A DNA stretch of 9,811 nucleotides from Gammaproteobacteria bacterium (GCA_002685275.1 NYWX01000021.1:1-9811); one strand, 5' to 3'; positions 1 through 7,791 are shown, counted from the stretch's first letter. Notes: generated by a model from the letters alone, not told the origin. A program made the numbers and translations.

Positions 1-23
1 TAAATATGAAATAATACATAATT

Positions 24-1268
24 ATGATTAATTCCATCCAGCTTTTTATTGGGCTACGTTACCTTAAAGCCAAGCAACGTAATCGCTTTGTATCATTTGT
101 AACACTTACCTCAGTTATTGGTGTTTCACTTGGTGTTGCTGCACTGATTGTAATTTTATCTGTAATGAATGGATTTGAAGGTGAGTTACGTGAGCGATTA
201 TTGAGTATGTCAGCGCACGGTTATCTTGAAGCAGCTGACGGATCAACTGAGAATTGGGAGTCGGTTGTTGCAAAGATCAATAAAGAACCAGGCGTGATTG
301 CCGCAGCACCTTTTGTTCAATTAGAAGGTATGATTCGATCTAATAAAGAATTATTCCCTATCATGGTGCATGGTGTTGATTACTTGCATGAGAAGAAATT
401 ATCTGGTGATTTTATCAATATAATTGAGGGTAATTTAAAAAATATTAAAAGTGAAAGTCGTAACATTATTCTAGGTCGTATTTTAGCCTACAACTTAAAT
501 GTTAATATTGGAGACAGGGTGATTTTACTTATACCTAAACCAATAGACGATGGAACTATTATGCCTGTTCTTGAAAGCTTTTCAGTTAAAGGTATTTTTG
601 AAGTTGGGTTGCATAATTATGATGCTTCTATTGCATTAGCAAATTTAAAAGATTTAGCAAAAATATTAGATATGGGATCATCAGTAACTTCAATAAGATA
701 TAGGGCAGACAATGTTTTTTCTGCACCACGTATTTCACAATCTTTACAGAAAAAATTTGGTAGCAGCTTTAAAAGCAATGATTGGTCTGTTGAGAATGAA
801 AGTTATTTTCGTGCAATCCGGTTAGAAAAAATGATGATGTCTTTAATTCTGTCACTTATAATTGGAGTGGCAGCTTTTAATATTGTCGCAAGTCTAGTAA
901 TGGTTGTGACTGACAAAAAATCAGAAATTGCTGTTTTGAGAACTTTGGGTATGACACCAAAAGATGTTGTTAACATATTTTTTATCCAAGGTATTCTTAT
1001 TGGCTGGGTTGGAGTTATTTTAGGGGTTATTTTGGGCACGACTATTGCTATAAATATTCCAACTATAGTTCCAGCTCTTGAGCAATTCTTAAATTTTCAA
1101 ATAATGCCTGGAGATGTTTATTACATAACTGAAATTCCTTCTAACATTGAAATATATGATATTTTATTAATTTCGGTTTTATCATTCTTGCTAACATCAA
1201 TTGCAACACTCTATCCAGCAAGAAAAGCTGCTTTGGTTAATCCTGCTAGCGTGCTTCGTGATGAGTAA
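24..1268 (+). CDS. lolE: Lipoprotein-releasing ABC transporter permease, LolC/LolE family (LolE-like)
   Basis: This is an inner-membrane permease of the LolCDE complex, which extracts outer-membrane lipoproteins from the inner membrane and hands them to LolA. The 414 residues match the family length. The architecture is typical: one N-terminal membrane segment (about 24-48), a large periplasmic domain (about 50-265), then three membrane segments (about 270-296, 318-345, 376-399). SVMNGFE at 46-52 and YPAR at 397-400 are family motifs. The periplasmic part resembles E. coli LolE (an NW followed by PGVIAAAP, and LDMGSS at 215-220), and it lacks the proline-rich hook insertion of LolC. The helix around 263-285 (RAIRLEKMMM, then GVAAFNI) looks more like LolC, so the LolE label is moderate; many pipelines would simply call it LolC/E. 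The ATG start puts the LFIGLRY motif at the usual distance from the N-terminus, although no clear Shine-Dalgarno is visible. The next permease gene begins 6 nt after the stop. Confidence 0.9.
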   Translation: MINSIQLFIGLRYLKAKQRNRFVSFVTLTSVIGVSLGVAALIVILSVMNGFEGELRERLLSMSAHGYLEAADGSTENWESVVAKINKEPGVIAAAPFVQLEGMIRSNKELFPIMVHGVDYLHEKKLSGDFINIIEGNLKNIKSESRNIILGRILAYNLNVNIGDRVILLIPKPIDDGTIMPVLESFSVKGIFEVGLHNYDASIALANLKDLAKILDMGSSVTSIRYRADNVFSAPRISQSLQKKFGSSFKSNDWSVENESYFRAIRLEKMMMSLILSLIIGVAAFNIVASLVMVVTDKKSEIAVLRTLGMTPKDVVNIFFIQGILIGWVGVILGVILGTTIAINIPTIVPALEQFLNFQIMPGDVYYITEIPSNIEIYDILLISVLSFLLTSIATLYPARKAALVNPASVLRDE

Positions 1269-1274
1269 TTTAAA

Positions 1275-2522
1275 GTGAGTAAATACTTCGAATTCTTATT
1301 AGGCTACCGCTATGTTCGATCTAAAAGTAGCAATAAATTCGTATCTCTTATATCCCTTATCTCGATGTCAGGGATTGCAATTGCAGTGGCTGTATTAATT
1401 ATTGTTATGTCGGTCGTAAATGGATTTGAGCGAGAATTAAGGGATCGATTATTAGCGATGACAGAGCATGCAAGCATTGAAGCAACGGATGGCCATATGA
1501 GGAACGCAGATGAAATCATTTCAATTGCTAACAATAATTCTAGGGTTAACTCAGTGGCTCCTTACATTGATGGCGAAGCTTTATTAGTTTTTAAAGAAAA
1601 TATAAGTGGCACCACATTGAGAGGAATTGATCCCACGATTGAATATAAAGTATCTGGTATAGCTGATGTAATGCAAATCGGCTCTCTTGAATCTTTAATG
1701 CCTGGATCTTACCAAATTATCCTTGGTTTAGAGCTTGCAAATGCAATGAATGTTAAAATTGGAGATAAGGTTACTTTGACTTTAGCTGAAGGTAGGGTGA
1801 CACCTGCAGGCTTGATACCTAGAACAAAAAGATTCACGGTTAGCGGCATATTTAGAGTAGGTATGTATGAGTTTGACCATCGCCTTGCATTTATAAATAT
1901 TGCAGATGCAAAGAAATTATTCCTTATGGACGACTCTATAAGCGGAATCAGATTATCAGTAGATAATATTTACCAAGCTCCAGAAATTGTTCGTGAGATT
2001 GCTTTAGAGAATGGAAAAAGTGTTCTTGTTAATGACTGGACAAGAAGTCACATTAATTTTTTTCGCTCAATCCAAGTAACTAAATCAATTCTTTTCATCA
2101 TTTTACTGATGGTAATAAGTGTTGCAGTATTTAATATTGTTTCAACACTATTTATGGTTGTCAAAGATAAGCAAGCAGATATTGCTATTTTAAAGTCAAT
2201 TGGAGCCAGTCCATTAAGTGTTCTAAAGATATTTATTACTCAAGGAAGTATTATTGGAATTATTGGCACTTTTATGGGTATATCTTTTGGGATTGCAGTG
2301 GCTGTAAACCTGGAATTAATAATTGTTTTTTTTGAGTCACTTTTTGGAATAAAATTTTTAGCAGCGGATGTTTATTTTATTAGTGATCTGCCATCAGAAG
2401 TTGTCTTTTTTGATGTTTTTATGATTGGATTGTTAACATTATTATTAACATTAATATCAACTATTTATCCTGCTTGGGTTTCTGCGAGAACAGCACCAGC
2501 TGAGGCTTTAAAATATGACTAA
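1275..2522 (+). CDS. lolC: Lipoprotein-releasing ABC transporter permease, LolC/LolE family (LolC-like, with LolA hook)
   Basis: This is the second permease of the lipoprotein-releasing complex, 415 residues, paralogous to the upstream gene. Membrane segments lie at about 24-48, 270-296, 318-346 and 376-399, with the periplasmic domain between the first two. Residues 171-187 (core VTPAGLIPRTKRF) correspond to the hook loop of E. coli LolC (TPMGRIPSQR), which recruits LolA. The C-terminus PAEALKYD matches the PAEALRYE end of LolC. These features suggest this subunit docks LolA. The second membrane segment and following loop (FNIVSTL, then KDKQADIAIL) read more like LolE, so the two paralogues are mosaic relative to E. 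coli. The start is GTG, 6 nt after the previous stop. The 3' end overlaps lolD by 8 nt, which points to a single, translationally coupled transcript. Family assignment is secure; LolC versus LolE is inferred. Confidence 0.9.
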   Translation: MSKYFEFLLGYRYVRSKSSNKFVSLISLISMSGIAIAVAVLIIVMSVVNGFERELRDRLLAMTEHASIEATDGHMRNADEIISIANNNSRVNSVAPYIDGEALLVFKENISGTTLRGIDPTIEYKVSGIADVMQIGSLESLMPGSYQIILGLELANAMNVKIGDKVTLTLAEGRVTPAGLIPRTKRFTVSGIFRVGMYEFDHRLAFINIADAKKLFLMDDSISGIRLSVDNIYQAPEIVREIALENGKSVLVNDWTRSHINFFRSIQVTKSILFIILLMVISVAVFNIVSTLFMVVKDKQADIAILKSIGASPLSVLKIFITQGSIIGIIGTFMGISFGIAVAVNLELIIVFFESLFGIKFLAADVYFISDLPSEVVFFDVFMIGLLTLLLTLISTIYPAWVSARTAPAEALKYD

Positions 2523-3210
2523 TCTAGTGCTCAACTGTAAAGGTATCGTTCGTCGTTTTGATGAGGGTGTATCAACATTATTTGTTTTGCGTGGCATTGA
2601 TATGCAAATCCATCCTGGCGAACGAGTAGCAATAATTGGTGCATCTGGCTCAGGTAAAACAACTTTATTGCAAATAATAGGGGGACTTGATGATCCTGAT
2701 GAGGGAGAAGTCTTTATAAATAAAATGCCCATGCATGGCATCAATGAAGCCATGAAAGGAAAGTTACGTAACCAAAATATTGGATTTATTTATCAGTTTC
2801 ATCATCTTTTGCCTGAATTTACTGCAGTTGAAAATGTTGCGATGCCGCTCATGATACGCAGATATTCGAGAGATTTAGCTATTAAATCTGCAGAAATATT
2901 ACTTGATCGTGTTGGTCTTAATCAAAGATTCCATCATAAGCCTGGCGAGCTATCTGGCGGGGAGCGTCAAAGAGTAGCAGTTGCAAGAGCCCTTATAACA
3001 AGGCCGAGCCTTGTTTTGGCAGATGAGCCAACAGGAAATCTTGATTCAAGTAATGGAGAAAAGATACTCAAGATTATGTTACGTTTAAATAAAGATTTTA
3101 AAACCAGCTTGATAGTTGTTACACATGATCGTTCCATTGCAAAAAAAATGGATCGTATATTTGTTCTTGAGAATGGTGAATTGAGATTAGTAGATAAAAA
3201 TACTATTTAG
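2515..3210 (+). CDS. lolD: Lipoprotein-releasing system ATP-binding protein LolD
   Basis: This is the cytoplasmic ATPase of LolCDE, which powers lipoprotein extraction. At 231 residues it matches the roughly 233 of E. coli LolD. All ABC motifs are present: Walker A GASGSGKTT at 42-50, the LolD-typical Q-loop stretch FIYQFHHLLPEFTA at 91-104, signature LSGGE at 146-150, Walker B LVLADE at 166-171, D-loop GNLD at 174-177 and switch histidine H204. The Q-loop stretch separates LolD from the related MacB/FtsE-type ATPases. The ATG lies inside the end of the upstream permease gene (8-nt overlap), with a GAGG Shine-Dalgarno at 2502-2505, 9 nt upstream. Both permeases precede lolD here, unlike the lolC-lolD-lolE order of E. 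coli. The 3' end overlaps the convergent DUF2062 gene by 8 nt. A run of nine T follows at 3219-3227, but it has no GC-rich stem. Confidence 0.97.
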   Translation: MTNLVLNCKGIVRRFDEGVSTLFVLRGIDMQIHPGERVAIIGASGSGKTTLLQIIGGLDDPDEGEVFINKMPMHGINEAMKGKLRNQNIGFIYQFHHLLPEFTAVENVAMPLMIRRYSRDLAIKSAEILLDRVGLNQRFHHKPGELSGGERQRVAVARALITRPSLVLADEPTGNLDSSNGEKILKIMLRLNKDFKTSLIVVTHDRSIAKKMDRIFVLENGELRLVDKNTI

Positions 3211-3721
3211 ATCTGTAATTTTTTTTTCGAATCTTGTAATTAGAGATTGAAATCTTCCACAGAATTTCTAATAAAAGGTAACCTAGAGAAGCAGTTATAA
3301 TTCCAAGAATTAAGCATCCCAGTAACAATGGTTGCCAAATATTTGTGAAAGTATGAGTTATCCAACTCCACGATAGTTCAAAATCAAATTCCTGCATAGG
3401 TAAATCGAATAAAGTAAGGCCTAAACGATACCCAAAATAATACATAGGCCCAATAGTTAATGGATTACTTATCCATGTCGCAATTGCTGCTATTGGAACG
3501 TTAATACGTAATATTATTGCAAAAAGAATCCCTAAAATTGTATGACCAGGTATTGGCATAAAAGCAATAAATAGACCAATAGCAAATGCGGGAACCACAT
3601 TTTTTCTTCGCACGCTCCACAATCGATTATCTTGAAGAAGATGTCGAAACGACAACATGTACCACTCTTCCATGAAATGGTGATTTTTAAGAGCTAATTT
3701 TTTAAAAAAACTTCTTAACAT
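3203..3721 (-). CDS. DUF2062 family membrane protein
   Basis: This is a 172-residue inner-membrane protein of the DUF2062 family, whose function is unknown. The hallmark is ISNPLTIGPMYYFGYRLG at about 84-101. It is preceded by a hydrophobic stretch with MPIPGH at 55-60 and followed by a C-terminal membrane helix at about 131-156. The N-terminus (FRHLLQDNRLW, 25-35) and the basic tail (KIRKKNYRSK) are probably cytoplasmic. The ATG at 3721 has a weak GGA Shine-Dalgarno about 7 nt upstream; M17 and M22 are possible later starts. A DUF2062 gene beside lol genes and comEC is, as I recall, also found in Pseudomonas, so its position is conserved even though its job is not known. It converges on lolD with an 8-nt overlap, so the two transcripts must run into each other. 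Confidence 0.88.
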   Translation of the reverse strand: MLRSFFKKLALKNHHFMEEWYMLSFRHLLQDNRLWSVRRKNVVPAFAIGLFIAFMPIPGHTILGILFAIILRINVPIAAIATWISNPLTIGPMYYFGYRLGLTLFDLPMQEFDFELSWSWITHTFTNIWQPLLLGCLILGIITASLGYLLLEILWKISISNYKIRKKNYRSK

Positions 3722-3739
3722 TTAAGATTCCAGTTTAAA

Positions 3740-3745
3740 TTTATA
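3740..3745 (-). promoter_or_regulatory. Possible -10 box for the DUF2062 gene
   Basis: Read on the minus strand this is TATAAA, a 5 of 6 match to the -10 consensus, about 19 nt upstream of the DUF2062 ATG. I see no convincing -35 box at the right distance. In such AT-rich DNA this could be chance. Confidence 0.2.
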
Positions 3746-3784
3746 TCTAAGATACTCATAATTTGGATTGAGTAGAAATTTTTT

Positions 3785-4072
3785 ACTTCAATTTCTCAAT
3801 ATATTCTTAATGATAGTTGGACTTTCAGTTCTTGACCTAAAAAATTTGTTAAATTAGATTGTCTTTTCTAAGTTATTACTACCTTAAGTGGCAATTTTGT
3901 TGTTTTTAAAAGTTTCTTTTAAAAAACTTATAGCAAAGATTCGATATAAAGTAATTTTTCATATTGTTCTGAGTGACTAAAACAAGAATTTTTGTTTCTG
4001 CCAATGTATATTGCTATCTATATGATTCATAAAATCTCATGGTTTAGAAAACAGAGGCGATGTTTCTACTAG
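3785..4072 (+). pseudogene. Possible decayed 3' remnant of comEC (DNA-uptake channel)
   Basis: The call rests on ordered short peptides plus gene order, not on an open frame. One plus-strand frame reads SWTF at 3815-3826, then CLF-stop-VITTLSGNF at 3860-3898, then SKDS at 3932-3943, with stops between. A second frame reads TKTRIFVSAN at 3976-4005. The first frame resumes and ends in FRKQRRCFY-stop at 4043-4072. In ComEC the C-terminal beta-lactamase-like domain shows, in the same order, a W..F segment, SCVL.I, LLTGD, HHGSK.SS, a V.FSA..N segment and a basic-aromatic end. The HHG part is not preserved here. In E. coli comEC (ycaI) lies directly upstream of msbA on the same strand, which is exactly this slot. 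The match is from memory and the DNA is AT-rich, so chance remains possible. Confidence 0.35.
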
Positions 4073-4117
4073 CAAAGGTTTATTAAATAGAACGTAAAGC
4101 ATTGGAACCTCTCTATG

Positions 4118-4146
4118 TTGAAGGTACATGTTAGTCTTATTATTTT
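4118..4146 (+). promoter_or_regulatory. Weak sigma70-like promoter candidate for msbA
   Basis: TTGAAG at 4118-4123 and TATTTT at 4141-4146 are separated by 17 nt, each matching consensus at 4 of 6 positions. They would start transcription about 50 nt upstream of msbA. A promoter for the msbA-lpxK-kdsB run must lie in this gap, but the AT-rich background makes this particular choice uncertain. Confidence 0.2.
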
Positions 4147-4205
4147 AATATATAGCTAAAAAGATTTAATTAAAGTTTTTAAGCGCATTTGGAAAAAGTG
4201 AAAAA

Positions 4206-5958
4206 TTGAATAAGCATGTTGATCTAAAAATTAGAGTTATCTACCGTCGTTTATGGCGCTACGTCACCCCTCATAAATTGATTGGGTTAATAGCTATCAT
4301 CGGGATGGTGGTAACAGCTATTGTTGAAGCTAGCCTTGTATATTTATTGCAACCATTAATGGATGAAACTTTAGTTGCAAAAGAAGTAGAAACTAGTAAG
4401 TGGATACCAATTGCATTTATGTCAATCTTCATAATGCGTGGTATATCAGGATTTGCAACTGAAGCTTCATTGGGATGGATTGGCAGAAGTGTAATAAGTG
4501 ATTTAAGACGGCAAGTTTTTGGAAAATTTCTTACGTTGCCATTAAAATTTTTTGATTCACAACCTGCTGAGACCGCTACTTTCGCGGCTAACCTTTAATG
4601 TAGAAATGATTGCTGAATCAGTCACAAGTGTTGTCACTATCGCAGTAAGAGATGTCATGACGGTGTTGGCTGCAATTGGCGTTATGTTATTCCACAGTCC
4701 AACTTTAACTATTTTTGTAGCAATATTATTTCCAATAATTGCAGTATTAGTACAATTACTTGGCATTGCATTTCGTCGTTACAGCGAGCGAATTCAAGAC
4801 TCTGTAGGTGAAGTGACCCAACTTACTGAAGAAATTATTCGAGGAAACACTGTTGTTAAGGCTTTCAATGGTTATAAGTATGAGCGTAATCGATTGACTG
4901 GGGTTGATGAGAAAAACCGTAAGCAAAACTTAAAACTTATTCGAGTGCGCTCATTAGGGGTCGCCATTACACAAGTTATTTTTGGATTTGGACTTGCGCT
5001 GGTAATTTACATAGCTAGTCTTCAGTCAATTCAGGGAGTCTTATCGCCAGGACAATTTATTTCATTTTTTTCTGCGATGATGCTGATGCTTCAGCCTTTA
5101 CGAAGAATTACAAATGTGAATGCTACATTGCAAAGAGGTGTCGCAGGAGCTGATAGTCTTTTTATGATTCTTGATCAAAAAGATGAAAAAGATATTGGCA
5201 CTACAAAAATAAAACGCGTTAATGGAAATGTTAAATTTGATAGTGTTGATTTTTCTTATGATAAAGATAACTTAGTTATTGACGATGTCAGTGTTTCAAT
5301 AGGAGCTGGAAAGGTTTTAGCAATTGTTGGTCACTCAGGCAGTGGAAAGTCCACATTAGTGAATTTATTACCTAGGTTTTATGAAATTAATTCTGGAAAA
5401 ATTTCAATTGATGATATATCAATCAGTGATTTTACCTTAGAAAGTTTGCGTGAAAATATTTCTTTAGTTAGTCAAGATGTAATTCTCTTTAATGAATCTA
5501 TAAAAAGTAATCTCACATATGGGCAACTGAAGCCTTGCAATGAAAAAGATTTACTTAAAGTTGCTGAAGCGGCTTTTATTAATGATTTCGCTAAGGATCT
5601 TCCCAATGGTTTGGACACAATTGTTGGTGATCGAGGTATGCTGCTGTCAGGAGGCCAGAGACAGCGTATAGCGATAGGTAGAGCATTACTTAAGAATGCA
5701 CCTATACTAGTACTTGATGAGGCTACATCAGCTTTAGATACTCAATCAGAAAGACACATTCAAGATGCTTTGAATTTACTTATGAAAGATCGTACAACGC
5801 TTGTCATTGCGCATCGCTTATCCACTGTGGAGAAAGCAGATAAAATTATAGTCCTTGACGCAGGAAAGATTGTTGAGCAAGGAACTCACAAAGATCTTAT
5901 TAATAACGATGGGCAATATGCAAATTTATATCGCATGCAATTTAGTGAAATACAATAA
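4206..5958 (+). pseudogene. msbA: Lipid A export ATP-binding/permease MsbA, interrupted by a one-base frameshift
   Basis: MsbA is a homodimeric ABC exporter that flips core-lipid A from the inner to the outer leaflet of the inner membrane. The first frame (TTG at 4206) gives residues 1-123, covering the N-terminus (RRLWRYVTPHK) and the first two membrane helices, then meets TAA at 4596. The next frame continues from CTA at 4576 with LLSRLTFN, matching E. coli TLLSRITYD exactly where the first frame fails. Joined, the protein is 583 residues (E. coli 582). All ATPase motifs survive, in joined numbering: Walker A GHSGSGKST 375-383, LSGGQ 480-484, Walker B ILVLDE 500-505, switch histidine 536. 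The TTG start aligns with the family N-terminus. lpxK follows 3 nt after the stop. Because the gene is normally essential and otherwise intact, a sequence error or very recent mutation is likelier than long-standing loss. Restart at TTG 4552 or ATG 4606 would yield only a partial transporter. Confidence 0.9.
4572..4598 (+). other. Frameshift site in msbA and premature stop
   Basis: After GAG (E122, 4569-4571) the bases ACCG (4572-4575) precede CTACTTTCG. Removing any one of the C or G bases gives E-T-L-L-S-R, as the family requires, so a single extra base is the simplest explanation. The unshifted frame reads ATFAANL and stops at TAA 4596-4598. The extra base lies in CC, not in a long homopolymer. 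Confidence 0.85.
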
Positions 5959-5961
5959 ATT

Positions 5962-6969
5962 GTGAATATTATATATAGATGGATACATAGAGTTTGGTAT
6001 GAAGACGCCGTATCAGGACTAATATTATTACCATTAAGTGGTTTGTATTTGATAATAATTAAAATCAAAGAATTTTTGTATCGTAATAATTTTCTATTGT
6101 CTAATAAGGTTAAAGTTCCTGTAATTGTTGTTGGTAATATCACAGTTGGAGGAACTGGAAAAACTCCAACTGTTGTATGGCTCGCGAACGAACTTAAGGA
6201 TAGAGGTTATTTTCCTGGTATTATTAGCCGAGGTTATGGCGGCAGTCATAAATCTAATTATCCGATAAGAGTTGCTAAACATAGTGATACAAGCATTGTT
6301 GGTGACGAACCAGTCTTACTTGCAAGAAGGTTAAGTTGCCCCGTTATTGTAGATAAGAATCGTACAAGAGCCTCCATGATGTTAATCAATGATGGTGTTA
6401 ACGTTATAATATCCGATGATGGTTTGCAGCACTCCCAATTAAATCGTGATTTTGAGATTTGTATTATTGACGGTTCTAGAGGCCTTGGTAATTTCCGTCT
6501 AATTCCCTCAGGACCATTAAGAGATCAACCGTCTAGATTAATGAAGGTTGATCAGATACTAGTCAATGGAGCAAATAATTTTAAAAATGCGATGCCTTTT
6601 AAATTAAAAGCTCTTGGCGCAACTCGCTTAAACGGTTCTTTAAGTCAACCATTAGAGTCATTTAAAGGTATGACTTTACATGCAGTTGCAGGAATTGGAA
6701 ATCCAAAACGGTTTTTTGAGCTCTTAAGATCTTATGATGTAAAAATTATTGAGCACAGTTTTCCAGATCATGCTGTACTTTCTGTTGAGGATCTAGATTT
6801 TGGTGACCAGCATGACATATTCATGACGGAAAAAGATGCTGTTAAGTTTGGAAGAAATATGTCTGATAAGTTTTGGTTTATTCCTATCGAATTATTTATG
6901 AAAACTTCAATGTCAACTGCTTTACTTGATAGAATTGAATCACGTTTAAAGTCTTTTTGGGGAAAATAA
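5962..6969 (+). CDS. lpxK: Tetraacyldisaccharide 4'-kinase LpxK
   Basis: LpxK phosphorylates the 4' position of tetraacyldisaccharide-1-phosphate to give lipid IVA, on the cytoplasmic face of the inner membrane. The 335 residues are close to E. coli LpxK (328). Visible motifs are an N-terminal hydrophobic membrane-associating helix (about 17-34), the P-loop stretch GNITVGGTGKTP at 58-69, SRGYGG at 89-94, GDEP at 114-117 and DDGLQH at 152-157 with the conserved acidic and histidine residues. MTEKDAVKF near residue 291 is also typical. The start is GTG, 3 nt after the msbA stop, and places the WY..(x)..LLPLS N-terminal motif normally. The 3' end overlaps the kdsB start as TAATG, indicating translational coupling. 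Order msbA-lpxK-kdsB is that of E. coli without the intervening ycaQ and ycaR. No defect is seen, so lipid A synthesis looks intact at this step. Confidence 0.96.
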   Translation: MNIIYRWIHRVWYEDAVSGLILLPLSGLYLIIIKIKEFLYRNNFLLSNKVKVPVIVVGNITVGGTGKTPTVVWLANELKDRGYFPGIISRGYGGSHKSNYPIRVAKHSDTSIVGDEPVLLARRLSCPVIVDKNRTRASMMLINDGVNVIISDDGLQHSQLNRDFEICIIDGSRGLGNFRLIPSGPLRDQPSRLMKVDQILVNGANNFKNAMPFKLKALGATRLNGSLSQPLESFKGMTLHAVAGIGNPKRFFELLRSYDVKIIEHSFPDHAVLSVEDLDFGDQHDIFMTEKDAVKFGRNMSDKFWFIPIELFMKTSMSTALLDRIESRLKSFWGK

Positions 6970-7709
6970 TGGAAAGTTTTTTTGTTGTTATTCCATCTCG
7001 TTATTCCTCCTTAAGACTTCCAGGTAAGCCCCTCATTGATCTCAATGGTAAGACAATGATCCAGCATGTATATGAATGTGGCTTAGAAAGTGGTGCAAAA
7101 GAGATAATTATAGCCACAGAAAGCAAATTAATTGCTGAGAATGCTGAGTCTTTTGGAGCAAAGGTTTGCATGACATCAGAGAATCATAAGTCTGGTATGG
7201 AGCGTATTACGGAAGTTGCCAACTTACTTAATTGGGATGACGCTCAAATAGTAGTTAATTTGCAAGGCGATGAGCCACTAATGCCAAAATCTGCAATTAA
7301 GGAATGTGCGAATCTACTTATTGAGAAAGAAGCAGACATTTCAACATTAGCTTCACCATTTTTAAGTAGAAATGATTTCGAAGATCCTAATTGCGTAAAA
7401 GTAATTTGTAATCAATATAATAATGCAATTTATTTTTCAAGATCTCCTATTCCCAATGAAGATTTTCTAGAAAAAAAAGATTTTTCAATGAAAGTTGCGT
7501 TACATCATCATGGAATCTATGCATATAGATGTGGAGTATTAAGGCAACTAATTGCCACCAACCCACCATTAATAGAGAAGTGTGAGAAATTAGAACAATT
7601 ACGTGCTTTATCACTCGGAATGAAGATTGCAGTTTGCACGCCAACTGAAAGACCAGGTATTGGTATTGATACAATTGAAGACCTGCAAAAAGTTTCAAAG
7701 TTAATTTAA
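6969..7709 (+). CDS. kdsB: 3-deoxy-manno-octulosonate cytidylyltransferase (CMP-Kdo synthetase) KdsB
   Basis: KdsB joins CTP and Kdo to make CMP-Kdo, the activated sugar for the LPS inner core; it is cytoplasmic. From the ATG at 6969 the protein has 246 residues (E. coli 248). The N-terminal nucleotide-binding signature IPSRYSSLRLPGKPL is followed by CMTSENHKSGMERI, VNLQGDEPLMP, YFSRSPIP, HHGIYAYR, LEKCEKLEQLRAL-type residues (here IEKCEKLEQLRAL) and the C-terminal PGIGIDTIEDL, all in the family order. ATG 6969 is preferred over an upstream in-frame TTG at 6957 because it overlaps the lpxK stop as TAATG, has GGGG at 6959-6962 as Shine-Dalgarno, and starts where the family starts. It is probably co-transcribed with msbA and lpxK. 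A small hairpin covers its stop codon. Confidence 0.96.
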   Translation: MESFFVVIPSRYSSLRLPGKPLIDLNGKTMIQHVYECGLESGAKEIIIATESKLIAENAESFGAKVCMTSENHKSGMERITEVANLLNWDDAQIVVNLQGDEPLMPKSAIKECANLLIEKEADISTLASPFLSRNDFEDPNCVKVICNQYNNAIYFSRSPIPNEDFLEKKDFSMKVALHHHGIYAYRCGVLRQLIATNPPLIEKCEKLEQLRALSLGMKIAVCTPTERPGIGIDTIEDLQKVSKLI

Positions 7710-7726
7710 AACTGGTCTCAGTTTTT
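7708..7726 (+). terminator. Weak hairpin with short T-run at the end of kdsB
   Basis: AAAACTG (7708-7714) pairs perfectly with CAGTTTT (7719-7725) around a GTCT loop, and five T end the structure at 7722-7726. It is placed right for an intrinsic terminator of the lipid A operon. The stem has only two GC pairs and overlaps the stop codon, so termination would be weak or partial. Confidence 0.35.
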
Positions 7727-7791
7727 ACAAACTAATACAATGATGCTTATCTTTGAAATTGTAATAAATCCATCTAAGAGAAAATTTATCA

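Larger units (their letters stand above)
3722..4205. other. 484-bp region without an intact gene between divergent DUF2062 and msbA
   Basis: This is the only long non-coding stretch in a window where genes otherwise overlap or nearly touch. It must hold the promoters of two divergent genes, but it is far longer than that needs. No open frame of useful length, tRNA or tandem repeat is visible. It contains AT-only inverted repeats (best at 3902-3927), poor sigma70-like boxes, and scattered coding-like fragments on the plus strand that may be what remains of comEC, described as a separate entry. Confidence 0.8.

Noticed and set aside
3211..3227. Intrinsic terminator for lolD at the nine-T run
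   Set aside because: No stem precedes the T-run; only a short AGATCT palindrome is present, and the run also codes for lysines of the DUF2062 protein.
3832..3860. Sigma70-like pair TTGACC and TAGATT with 17-nt spacing on the plus strand
   Set aside because: It would leave a leader of about 340 nt before msbA and lies inside the possible comEC remnant, so it is more likely chance in AT-rich DNA.
3722..4205. tRNA, small RNA, CRISPR or mobile-element ends in the gap
   Set aside because: No cloverleaf arms, regularly spaced repeats or terminal inverted repeats with target duplications could be found by eye.
4552..5958. Distal msbA frame as an independent gene starting at TTG 4552
   Set aside because: It lacks the first two membrane helices, and its first eight residues are out-of-frame translation of the upstream part.
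6957..6971. Upstream TTG start for kdsB adding MGKI
   Set aside because: The ATG at 6969 fits the family N-terminus, overlaps the lpxK stop as TAATG and has a GGGG Shine-Dalgarno at proper spacing.
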